From Toxonevra muliebris (Eukaryota > Arthropoda > Insecta > Diptera > Pallopteridae), in assembly GCA_963691655.1 (NCBI GenBank), contig OY829326.1:39397989-39461988 (forward strand): a stretch of DNA of 64,000 nt, read 5' to 3'. The notes under the pieces are model-generated. The model was not told the DNA's origin. It did no database searches and saw only the letters and a program-made list of their open reading frames with translations. Positions 36,904 to 47,604 of the stretch are shown one piece after another. Numbering within the stretch: the first letter of the stretch is position 1; each line of letters opens with the position of its first letter. The position numbers were made by a program, and so were the translations under genes.

Positions 36904-39900
36904 ATAGCACAACCAGGGGCCTATCTTTTATGAGCGACCAAAACTAATTTTTTTTAAGCAATAACCAGTATAATAAATAAACGTAACCCAAATTGATTTG
37001 GATGCTGATAATAAACATCATTATAAAAACTGATTTCCATAACGATCACTTATTGCACAGGATACCTGGTTGGATTCCCCGCCCAGGCGATTTTTTTATT
37101 TCTTGTTAATGTTTGTTCTAGTTTCGTATATTAGTTACTGTTTATCAATTAATTTTGGTTGGGCATAATGGTTACTGGTAAGCAAAACAAATTTTGGTTG
37201 ATTATTCCAAAATTCCAAAATTATGGTTGCTTAAGGGGTTAGGTCTAGTCAGAGGCGTTTTTTGGCAGTGATTACATTTGTTTCCGAAAACTATTAATAC
37301 AGAGTTATTATGCCATGTTGACCATTATGCCATGTTGCCATACTTGACCAAATTTTCAAAAAAAAATTAATTGTTGACGAAGTTACTGCCAACTTTGTTG
37401 GACCCCGTTGCTGAAGTAGTGCCTTGTAGTGAGCATCAGACCATTTTACTGATTCATCTAAAATTTAATCAAAAGAAAATCATTATGAAGTTTTTAGTCT
37501 ATAAAATCAAATAAAAAGTAATTTACTTATTATAAAAAAATGGCAATAAGATTAAGAAATTCCGACCTAATTCATTTATGGATTTCAGCTTTCAGCTTTC
37601 AGCTTTTTGTTCTTGTTACAATAGTTCAATCTTAACTTATTTGCTCAACGAAAAAGTAAAACAAAATGAAAAAAAATCTATCTTATGAAAAACCATAACC
37701 GGTACTAAAATATTCAAAATCAGCATATCATTTTCCTTTTAGAAATGAAGTTTCATTAAGTTCCTATAACTCCTTATATTTTTGTCCACCGAACACCCTG
37801 AGACTGGAAGTTCACACATTTATTTATAATATATATATTTATACATTTATATATTTTTTATTCAACCCTGTGAAAAATTTTTCGGACGAGCCTTACAGTA
37901 GTCCACAATAAACTCCAGTGGATTGCTTAAGTATAGCTTTTTCTAACTAACGCTATTCAATCCCCTTCCCGATATATTTTAAAATTTTTTTTTGAATAAA
38001 AGCACTTACACTTTTAAAGAAACATTTATTAATTACAGTTTAATCTATAAAAAGTAATTATCATGTCATTGTTGTTTCAATTAATAGCAGTACATAAATA
38101 AATACTTCAATACCAGATGTGACATGTATTAAAGTGAAATATTCCAGTTACAAAGACTTCATTTAACAAGAGAACGTCCATAATTGGAAAATTGTATGCA
38201 TGTAAACAAACATGCAATTATTTGTGTAGTTTCAAACACGATAAAATTATTTGGAAAAATACATAGTTTTAACTAGAAAACACAGCTCAATTGAAACCGA
38301 AATTTCCCTAATCACGATTTAATCTGTTAACATGGTGTGTTATCCATATATGTACTTATGTACGTATGTGTGCGTTTATCTCTATTTACTACTAACGATG
38401 AAAGCTCTTCAATATTGGTAGATGTGCCACACAACAGCTTCATAATTTATTAATTTCAAAACAACACGTTGTTGCTGTCAATTAAATTATGTGCAAAAGC
38501 ATGCAGAAGCAGCAGAAAAATTGACGTTGTGTGTTGGTGGCAATTGTCGCTTGCTACCAACCAAAAGTATAAGTACCACATACGAGAATGTATTGATGCT
38601 TCCATTTAAGTTCACAATCCTCTAATACAAAATCACAGCGTCTTCTTCTTCTCCTTGAACCACGCAGAAGTTTGCACGTTTTGTGTTTTTTTATGGTTTC
38701 CTTTCTAATTTGCGCAAGTATTGACATCAAATGTATTGGGAATTAGTGAAATTATTTATTTGATATTAAACAGAATGAGAAATAGGTAAACAAAAACAAA
38801 ATAATAAACAGATTTTATTAACAATTTTAACATTGAAGATTTATGTCTGTTGGACGTGATGACGCTGGGATCATTTGCAATATCATCATTTTGGTGAGAA
38901 GACAACAATCATCGGAATTATCGTTGAAATTCATATTACCAATTTGCAATACACGGTACACGAAATACACGGTACAGTACATATACGAACATCTTGGCAT
39001 AATTTAGCCCCTTCACTTTTATGTAGACTTAAAATTTTGAAGCTAATTTCATGCCTTTTATCTTCATTAACTGAATTATTACAATGATTTAGTGAATATT
39101 ATTGTTAAATTATTTACGTATTCATGTTAATAATTGGTTGATGTTTTTGAGACAATGATACAACATCTTTGTTTTTCATGATATATAGAAAGTTGTATAT
39201 AACTAACTACATCGATGAATTCGAGCAAGAACAAAACCGATTCTTACACTTTTTAGGAAGAATATTGCTCCTGATATCAGTCATTTAAATTAAACCCATA
39301 GTATTTTAAATCATAAAGCGAATCAGTATTCGTCTTACACTTTCACACTTAATTTAACTTGGTACTCGCTTCTACTTTGTATTCTGCAAAGAACCATGTA
39401 TGTTTTATTCCAACATAAAACATCCTTATAAATGCAAGTTCAGCTTCCAAGAAATAAACATAGAAAAATCTGCGAACCCTCAAGGGAATTGTACTAGCCG
39501 GTGTTTTTTTTTTTTTTTTTTTCAATGACTGCGTTGATTGACAAGACTAATGAACACAAAACCAAAGAGAAATATAAGCCTCAAACAAAAAACCGTTTCT
39601 AATGAATGACATGAAAATTAAATGATCAAATTAAAACATATACCATATATATTTATTGTAACGCAACGTTGTAACGCAAGTATAAAATTGAAGATGCATG
39701 CGCATGCCACAATTGCGCGTGCGCCATAACCAAGTATGAATTATTTTTGCCATGTTATTCAGTGAAAAATTCTACTTTCACTCGAGTTTCTACTATGACT
39801 CAATTTTTTGTTCGTATGAAATTTTAAAATCGCTGATAAAACATTTATAAATAAAGCGAAACTAATAAATGCCAAACAGTTGTGCCTTTTGACTCAATTG

Positions 39901-40150
39901 AGCCATCACTTGTACATATGATCTAATGTCTGTTACCAATAACGAGGCGTAGACAGACGAAAGACCATCTAGGAGAAACAATTTATAATTCATGCCAATT
40001 AGTCAAAGTGATTGTTTGACATACGATATGACAGCAACTGTCAAATAGAAACAATGTGCATATTTCAGTTTATGGTGAATAATTTAATTGACTTTTCAAG
40101 TAATTGAAATCACATTTTTAATGACCTGTTTGTTTTCTTGTTATTTGCAG

Positions 40151-40282
40151 AAGTATCGCCATATTTAGATTTAGTTTTATGCCCAATCAGAGATCAACCA
40201 TGGAATTGTGCGAGACAGCAATCTGGACGTATACTGGATGTTTGGGATTCTGAGCTGCAGACGCAATGGCAGAAATTAAAAG
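40151..40282 (+). CDS. Gene B, exon 2: start of the Osiris domain with its cysteine pair
   Basis: The acceptor TTATTTGCAG ends at 40150 and the donor GTAATA begins at 40283. The phase-1 carry-over from exon 1 completes Glu42. The exon encodes residues 42-85: a segment with LVLCPIRDQPWNCARQQSG, giving Cys52 and Cys61, then LDVWDSELQTQWQKLK. A short cysteine-containing segment just after the signal peptide is typical of Osiris proteins. The exon ends in phase 1 and joins the exon at 46634. Confidence 0.85.
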
Positions 40283-43200
40283 GTAATATGAAAATGTACA
40301 TAATTATATTACATATGTAAGTAGTTATTGGTATCAGGGAAGTTATCAATATTTTGTTATTGTTGTTAAGAGGTGGTTATCTTAAATACATCAATATGGA
40401 TGCAAATAAAACTAGCCTTATCAATATCACGGATAAGGAATCGTGGCAGATTTCGAAACGGACATCTGATCTGCTTGACCTATTTAAATTGTTGCCACTT
40501 TTTAAAAAAAATATCTTTCATTAAGCTTTTGAAAATCAAATCAGCTTTAAGAAAATTAGTACTTAGAACAAGGGAAATCACCTTAACCTATAGGTAATCG
40601 ATTATTTGAGTACTCGATACTTTTACCCTGATACCCGATACTTTTATTATAAGTACTTGTACTCATTGTACTCATCAATGCATTCAGATGCTGGTATCGA
40701 AATTCGATACTTTTCAAAATTTCCAGGGCAAAAATTAGTACTAAAAAATGCAACGTTGAAACAAAACAAAAAAAAAAAACTATCATTCATTTGGGATTTC
40801 CATTCTTTAAATTTTTAATAAAATTTATAATCATCAACGATGGATGCAACGAAGGGAATTTTAGAAGTACTTTTTTGCTTACTAAAACTTATGGAAAATA
40901 TTATGTAATTTTATTATGAGGACATTTTATTTTGTATAAAATAAATTTCTATGTGCATTTGCAAGTAAGCAAAATATTGCAATATTTGCCAATATTAAAT
41001 GAATATCTAAATTTTTTATGTATTTTTTATATACATACACTGGCGGTCACAAAAACCGCACCACCCACCAATTTCAAGAAAATCGTTTAAAATAGGACCT
41101 AAACCTGATTTTGTTTAAGTGAATGTAATTTTTTTTTATTTTCGGGAACAAAATGAACAAAATTGCGAAAGAAACATCATGCATACACACAAATTTTTTT
41201 ACTTTTTAATTAAAACAAAAATATGGAAGAAATTTTAGAAAGAAAGTATGTAAAAATAAAAATATTTGTTATTTTTTGAAGATACAAACTAGGATTGATT
41301 TGTTTCATGTTAGAGTCACAAGCAAAATTTTTTAGTTTGATGGTGCCCGTCTCTTAGCCTTTTTTATGGCCGTTATCTTGAATGGCATAGAGTCGACAAG
41401 CACTTTAAGGATATCAATCGTTATTTTTTTAATACTTAACTTTTTTCAGAACTCCAACAAGCGGTTTTTTATTCTTTGGCATGTTTTTGGGCAACTTTCC
41501 GTTTCATTATATGACAGAGGTGTCTTAACGGACTTAAACCGCGCGAGCTACCTGATCAATCCCGCCAGTAAATTCTACTATCATCGAAAACATTTTGAAT
41601 CTGCAAACAAATAAGGATCAATAATCTAACTTTTTTACTATTTCTAATGTTATCAAACAGTAGGCATTAATTACTAACTAAACTTTGCTAATTTGGCGTG
41701 ATAATATGTCGCAGAAGTCGTCCGGAAAAATAACGTCATTAATGAGCGAAAGCATACCACAATTGGCTTACAGCAATTGCTCCATAAAACTTAAGCCATA
41801 TTTTTGGGCCTTCATAGTCCCTTCAATATAGTATAAGGGACCCATCCAAACTATCTGACTTTGTGGGAATTTGACTATTTTCACTACACAGTTAACCTTA
41901 TATTGCTCTATATCTGAGCAACACACGTACCGAAGATAAATGCGCATAAAAAATTAAGTTTAATTTACCGGAGCATATAACTTTTCTCGAGTCTGTCAGG
42001 CGATTTGTTTCCATCCATTTCGTCAACAACGACTTTTTGGCTGATCGTCTCCCATACAGACCGAACTTTCGTTTTTTTCTGTGTAAGGTTTCGACATTTA
42101 TATTCACGTTGTAATCTGAGCTCTTTAGCTCAGTCCTTATTGTGACTGCACTTTTGAATCGATAATTTATGGTTCTCATTCAGGTTATGCCATTTTCTCT
42201 CGTATTTGTCTTCCATAGTCTTCTTGATCCTTTTGTCCTTTCAAGCGGGTACAAATTGCCTTTTTTCTGTATCAGTCCAACAGCAGTCAAATGTAGGCAT
42301 CAGATTTCTTCAGGTATTTAACTTTATGATACTCCTTGATACCTAAGAACAAAAATTTTTACGTTTTGGTGGTGCGACAATTGTTTATACTTTGCAGTTT
42401 TTTTGGCACTTTTTCAAAAATTTTTCTTTTCGCCAAACAAGCGCATACATTCTTAAAACATAAAAAAGGGAATCTCCTTTACAAGGGAAGAGAAATTTGG
42501 GCAAAGTTAGGAAATATTACCGAAATTGCAGCAGTATTGCAAGTGGTGCGGTTTTTGTGATCGCCAGTGTAGGTATATGTATTCATAATTTATGGATTTA
42601 TGAATATATTTCAATAAATTAATAAAAATAAAAAAATGTACACATAATTCGCAAAAAGCGCATTTAATGGTTTTTTTTACATGTACGAGTACATATATGA
42701 AGCGAACACGTTATTTTAGTTTTTGATTCTTTTCTTTATTTTCAATTATCATTTATTATACTAAAGGTTAACGCAAAAACTGCAGTTGCAAAACGGTACC
42801 ATGACAGAAATCGAATAGCGGAATCAGTGCTGTTTTTTTACGCTCTTGTAGTTGGCGTGAGGGTTGCCTGAATGTATGAAAGTAGTAGAAAGAGTATGTG
42901 GATATCGCCACATATATATCGATACTTTTGAATACCCAATACTATACTTCAAATTAGCATAGCATCGATACTTTCCCCCGGATACCATTTCCCTACTTAG
43001 AACTCATTCTCATAGTCTCAAACTATGTTTAGTGCTGAATATGACCTTAACCCTTAACATGACATAAAATTCAAATTAATTTAAAATTTTTTTTTTTTTG
43101 CAACCAAGAAAAAACTCGCATTATTTACAATCTAATTAAAAAATTTTCCAACTACACAAGACAAAAAGATAAAATAAAGCATCAATATTTTCCGAATAAT

Positions 43201-46200
43201 TTAATTTTTGAATTTTTTTTATTTTTTTAATAAGCTCAATTTCATTTGAATGCACACTTGTAACTTTATCCAAAGAAACAAAAAACCGTTTACTAAGTAT
43301 TGCAATATAAGTTACGGTTACTTTTTTCACATTAAAATGCATACATTTCGACAAAAGAGAATTATACAGATCTAAATTATTACTTTAGACGACATTAGAC
43401 GTGGATAGTGCACTAGACTTTCATCAGCCAACCCAAATCATTGCTTTAAAAACGAGTTTGAAAAGTTTGAGTTGCATGAAATTTTCTTTTTTTGCACGAC
43501 GAAACTAAGTTGCATGAAACTTAGGCCATTATAGTTTCCGTTGCTATGGAAAAACATGAAATCACAAAAAAGTACAAAAAAAGCAATGTCATCAGAACAC
43601 TTTTATTATTTATTATTCCCCTACGGCTTTGCCTTTTTTTCGCTGACAGTTGTATTAGACTAATTTCACCGTATAAAGGGGCACTATGCAATATAGTGGA
43701 ACAGAAGACTTTTTTAAATACAAGACGGCTGATAGTTTTTAGAAACCTTTTTTTAAAACTCTTCCCCCGCATTTTGACTTTTGCAAATTTTTCCCTTGGA
43801 GTCCCCTTTGGAATATTTTTTAGATCAAAATAGAGGCAAAAATTGAGTTACTTATGTCCGATATACTAAATTGTCCGAAATACTCAAACTTATTTTCAGT
43901 AAACTGCGTGACTGCTAATACTTTTTCGCTCACCTAGTTCAATTTAAAAAATTCAGGAAATTCCCTTTTCCATAAGCAATGCATTTATTGAATACTACGT
44001 TTTTGTAAATTTGCATATTTGGCACTTAACAAATCTGTGAACTTAATAGTAGATTTGGTTTCAATGAATTTCTTGCATTTATATTTTGTCATGAGATTTT
44101 TATAAAAATTAATTAATGGGTAAAAATAGTTTTATTGTTGATTTTCTGTTTATCCAGATTATCAAACCTTCACTGAATTACAAAGTGGAATAGTGGAAGT
44201 GGTTATATAGTAATAGCCTTGAAATAAATTTTGAATATTTTTCCTTAACTTAACCTTTTGCTAGGAGGTGAAACTGATTTCATGAATGAGCATCCGAACC
44301 ATTCTTGAGTCTTGTCTGACATCTCATCGAACTTGGTGTGTGTTGTGCAGTCACTTAGACCAAGCTTAATTTAACCTACCAAGTTTCCCACTACAAATTT
44401 TAGTAAGTTCATTCACGAATTAGTAATTTATTGCTTTAAAGAGACTTATTTTAATATTCAGATATTTTTTGGCCTGATTTGCTTTATTCTATTGCAATTC
44501 AGGCCTCCTGCAGTTTAATCAAATTTACTACTCAGTAGAATTTGATTTCCTACAATTCATAATAATTACAAGAAAGAATGTAGTAGAGCTCAATGCTCTG
44601 AGAACGATTTATTTGAGTTTTTTAATTTATTCATTATTGGTTAAATTTTTACTTTTATTTGATGTTTAAAATATGAATATGAACCAGATCTAATTAATAT
44701 CTAAAATTCCAAAAATTTTGTTTTAACTTAGAAATTTCCCCTCTCTCGTCAGTTGCAAATTTGGAAAGCTGAAATACTCTCGATTATTACCAAATTCTGA
44801 AAAATTCAGGTTTTTCAACAAATGCAAAATTGGCACAAAAACACAAATTCGAAATGTCATCAACCAAAAGTATTGGCAGAAATTGAGAGACTCAGTTGTT
44901 GATATCCCAAGATATTCTGGTTTTTTGTTTTTTTCTTTTGCCTCTGTAACTTTTCACTTTTTCATAAGCACCTCAGTTTTCACACATACATACATACAAT
45001 ACTCGTGTGTATGTGTAATCAAGAGTTTTCATTATTATAATAAAATTCGTGCCTGTTTTTGCCGCTTTACTATTTTTCATTTCTTTTCTCTTTTTCGCAC
45101 ATTAGAGCAAGTACAAATATTTTTTCTTTTCAATGTTAACTAGTTCCGACTACTAACGTTTAAAGATGCTTGCCTGCCTGCCTACCTGCCTAGTCAAGTA
45201 CGAGTAGCTAAACTGGTCAATGGACCAGCACATGCACACACACACAAGCACACTATTGTATGTACTTCCAAACACACGAGTAGTACATAAATGTGCCATT
45301 ATTGTTCGCGTGGTTTTACAGTTGCGCACTAAAAATCTTTTCTTCAACACTTTTTAAATGTTTATGGCATCGTTTTTTTTTTTTTTCTTTTTTTTCTAAA
45401 CCACACATAAAATATAAAATGATTTTGTTTCAGGTAAGACGGTAAGACTATGAAAGATTCATTGTTAGGTTTAAGCGCCACTTTATTTAATACCTATTTA
45501 GTTGCAACTGTTTGAGATTATTTCAAAAACGCCAAGAGGCAGCCTGTTAAATAATACGTAGCTAAAAGAATTCAGTAGTTTCATTCAACTTAATGTAGCA
45601 TGCAAATATTTTTTATTGAGTCATTATATATGAATTTCTTTGGAAATACATATAAAGAACAATGATTTACAGTATCGTTTGTCTTATTATATATAATAAT
45701 TTTATTCAATATTCTAAAGAATAATCATCTTTGTACTATTCATATCTCGCAATTCACACATACATATGTTAAGTCAATCAAAGTCTTAGTTTGATGATAG
45801 TCTATTATAAGAGATAGATAGCTAAACAAGCTTTAGCAGGAATCATTTAAGATGCAGTCTGTATGCACAAATGTTGTTACTTATAGTTTCTCAACATTTC
45901 ACAATGAGAAACTCTAGCTATTGAAAAGGCCAATAGCAACTGACTTTATTGATGTCTATTCAGGATTGAGATTAAGATTTTAACGGCACAAAGGATAGAT
46001 GAAACCATTTGCAATAAAGAATTGCTGCAAATCACTTACTGACATTGGATGTAACATGATCCCTAGGAACTAGTGAATTCACAAAGTACTGATAACATGC
46101 TGTGAAGTAAGCTCTCTCTCTTGATTGATTGATTTATAGCATTTTCATATTTCGTTTAAATTAAATATTCCACCACTTGACGTCTTTATCAGAAAAGTCC

Positions 46201-46633
46201 TGTATAGTTTCATCTGTTACGTCAAACGGAGCGGGCATTGAGATTGGAAAATATTTCTTAGATATGCCCATTTCTGTATAGGTTCGGCCAGAGATAAAAG
46301 CAAAACTGGATTATCAGGGCCATTCACACATTATTCTGCTGTCAAATCACTGTCAATGATTTGGTCTTCCCTTATATCTGTACGACTCCAAGTATATTAA
46401 TAGAGCCATTAGAGCGGTATCAAAGAAACGCTTCAGTACATTAAAACCTTCCAGTAAAATATTTAGGAAACCCAAAATACTTTATGCTTGCATTAACCAA
46501 TAGTGAACAAATCTTAAAAATCGGTCTAATAGGCTTTGAATCAAGTTGTTTCTTTGACGAACTATCAAGATATTTTCATTTTAGGTGAACAATTTATTCA
46601 TTTTATAATCAATTAAATTTTGAATTTTTACAG
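40283..46633 (+). other. Intron 2 of gene B (6.35 kb)
   Basis: This phase-1 intron carries a Tc1-like element (41038-42569) and a partial R1 repeat (about 40440-40480). It also has AC/GT and TGCC simple repeats at about 44980-45015, 45168-45193 and 45230-45252. The remaining 42600-46600 is AT-rich and shows no exon or element I can name. Confidence 0.7.
41038..42569 (-). mobile_element. Tc1-like transposon (degraded), family T1
   Basis: It is 1,532 bp long, with 27-bp terminal inverted repeats beginning CACTGGCGGTCACAAAAACC on the left. The right end read on the minus strand is the same with one change (CACTGGCGATC). TA lies directly outside both ends (41036-41037, 42570-42571), the usual Tc1/mariner target. 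On the minus strand a frame at 42179-41898 contains LHRKKRKFGLYGRRSAKKSL, like the DNA-binding end of Tc1 transposases. Lower down come YIEGTMKAQKY (about 41840) and a C-terminal LKVLVDSMPFKITAIKKAK (about 41410-41350), both matching Tc1 blocks. Stops and frame changes interrupt it, so it is inactive. Confidence 0.8.
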
Positions 46634-46784
46634 TTGAAGCAGACCGTCAATTAAACTCAACCATTGAGAAACGTGGCTACAGTGCCTCCGAAGCACTCAG
46701 TAAAGAGAAGCCATCGACAATACTGAAGAAAATTGAGATCGGAACAAGTTTCATGAAGGAATATCTTGCGCAAACGATGGATGG
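46634..46784 (+). CDS. Gene B, exon 3
   Basis: The acceptor TTTTTACAG ends at 46633 and the strong donor GTGAGT begins at 46785. It encodes residues 86-135 in frame: VEADRQLNSTIEKRGYSASE, then a Lys/Glu stretch, then IGTSFMKEYLAQTMDG. It is basic/acidic mixed and likely helical, part of the N-terminal half of the DUF1676 region. It ends in phase 2 and joins exon 4 after a short 113-base intron. ORF size alone would miss this exon; the splice sites and matching phase on both sides support it. Confidence 0.85.
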
Positions 46785-46897
46785 GTGAGTAAAACAAAAA
46801 GCAAACGGTAGATCACGTGAGCTATTTATTTGAAAAAAAAATTATAAACCATTTACAATTAATTATCACAATTATTGTTGTTGTTCAAAAAAACCAG
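46785..46897 (+). other. Intron 3 of gene B (113 bp)
   Basis: A short phase-2 intron from GTGAGT to AAAACCAG, AT-rich, with no features. Confidence 0.8.
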
Positions 46898-47604
46898 ATT
46901 CCTCGGACGCGAATATGATTACGGAACCGGCACCAAAAGTGAAGGCAATGCAGAATACGAAGATCAAGAGGAAACAGAGACAGACACAGATGGAGATGTA
47001 GATGAAGATCACGAAGATGATGACGACGACGACGACGATCAAACTGAAAATGAAAGCGAACATAATGAAGACAATGATGGGAAAATTAACGAAAATGAAA
47101 ATGAAGCTGAAGATGGTAGTAATAAAAATACAGCAGCAGCTGTTGCAGCAGCAGCCTCAGCAGCAGCATCGACTGATGATGCATCTAATGGCGTTGAATT
47201 CATTGAGATCGAGGGAACAGCCGCCGTCAGCAACAACAACAAGAACGGGCAATTAAAAAAGCCTGGTGGTGGCGGAAATAGGAACAAACGAAAGAAGGGA
47301 AATAAAGGGCAACCAGCCACAGTTGTAATAGTTCAAGAAGAAAGTCATGGACATGGTCATGATGATGATGGTCATGGGCATGGTGGCGGCGGCCATGGTG
47401 GCGGCAATAAGAAACAAAAGCGTAAGAAACGCAAGAAGCATCAACATGGTGCCGAAGAAGCTGTCGAAACAATCGTTATAGAACAGGAACCTTCGAATCA
47501 TTTGGGTATAGGTTTGCTCGAGGAGTTGGCCGGAGCGGATGATTTATTGAGCGGCGGCGGTGGAAAACGCAAAAAGAAACAACATCCATCAAAATATGGT
47601 AGAA
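46898..47604 (+). CDS. Gene B, exon 4: acidic, Ala-rich and His/Gly/Lys-rich low-complexity region
   Basis: This exon starts after AAACCAG and reads GFLGREYDYGTGTKSEGN, then about 60 residues dominated by Asp/Glu (including eight Asp in a row, residues about 176-183). Next come an Ala-rich run near 213-232, a Gly/Asn/Lys-rich stretch, a valine patch (PATVVIVQEE), a His/Gly/Asp repeat (HGHGHDDDGHGHGGGGHGGG), a Lys/Arg cluster, and a last ordered stretch LGIGLLEELAGADDLLSGGG. Two donors keep the frame into exon 5: GTAATG at 47605 (used here) and GTAGAA at 47599, differing by two residues. The GTGTGTG at 47613 would break the frame. The region lies inside the Osiris domain, between its Cys-pair and hydrophobic exons. 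Its length looks unusual for the family. Confidence 0.8.

Larger units (their letters stand above)
19898..40150 (+). other. Intron 1 of gene B (20.25 kb)
   Basis: This phase-1 intron runs from GTGAGT to TTATTTGCAG. It holds a hAT-like repeat copy (21270-21835), a foldback R1 repeat (22335-22577) abutting a piggyBac-like relic (22575-23670), a piggyBac-like candidate (29831-31489) with another repeat inside it, an R2 fragment (about 32075-32155) and a PIF/Harbinger-type MITE (35840-36355). It also has a (TTC)n run (36858-36903) and several poly(T) runs. The other stretches, including 23700-28500, 32200-35450 and 37450-40100, are AT-rich without recognisable features. Enhancers may lie here, but none can be identified. 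Confidence 0.75.

Noticed and set aside
37055..37095. B-box-like 'ggttggattcc' followed by 'ccgcccaggcg'
   Set aside because: It could be a SINE relic, but no A box is found upstream and no tail downstream.
45168..45252. Apparent repeat array (TGCC units and CA runs)
   Set aside because: These are simple microsatellites without regular spacers, so not a CRISPR or satellite array, and no CRISPR would be expected in an animal genome.
46872..47501. Several long minus-strand and alternate-frame open frames across exon 4 of gene B
   Set aside because: They are shadows of the low-complexity repeats (His/Asp/Ala codon runs) of the real exon. They have no start context or splice logic.
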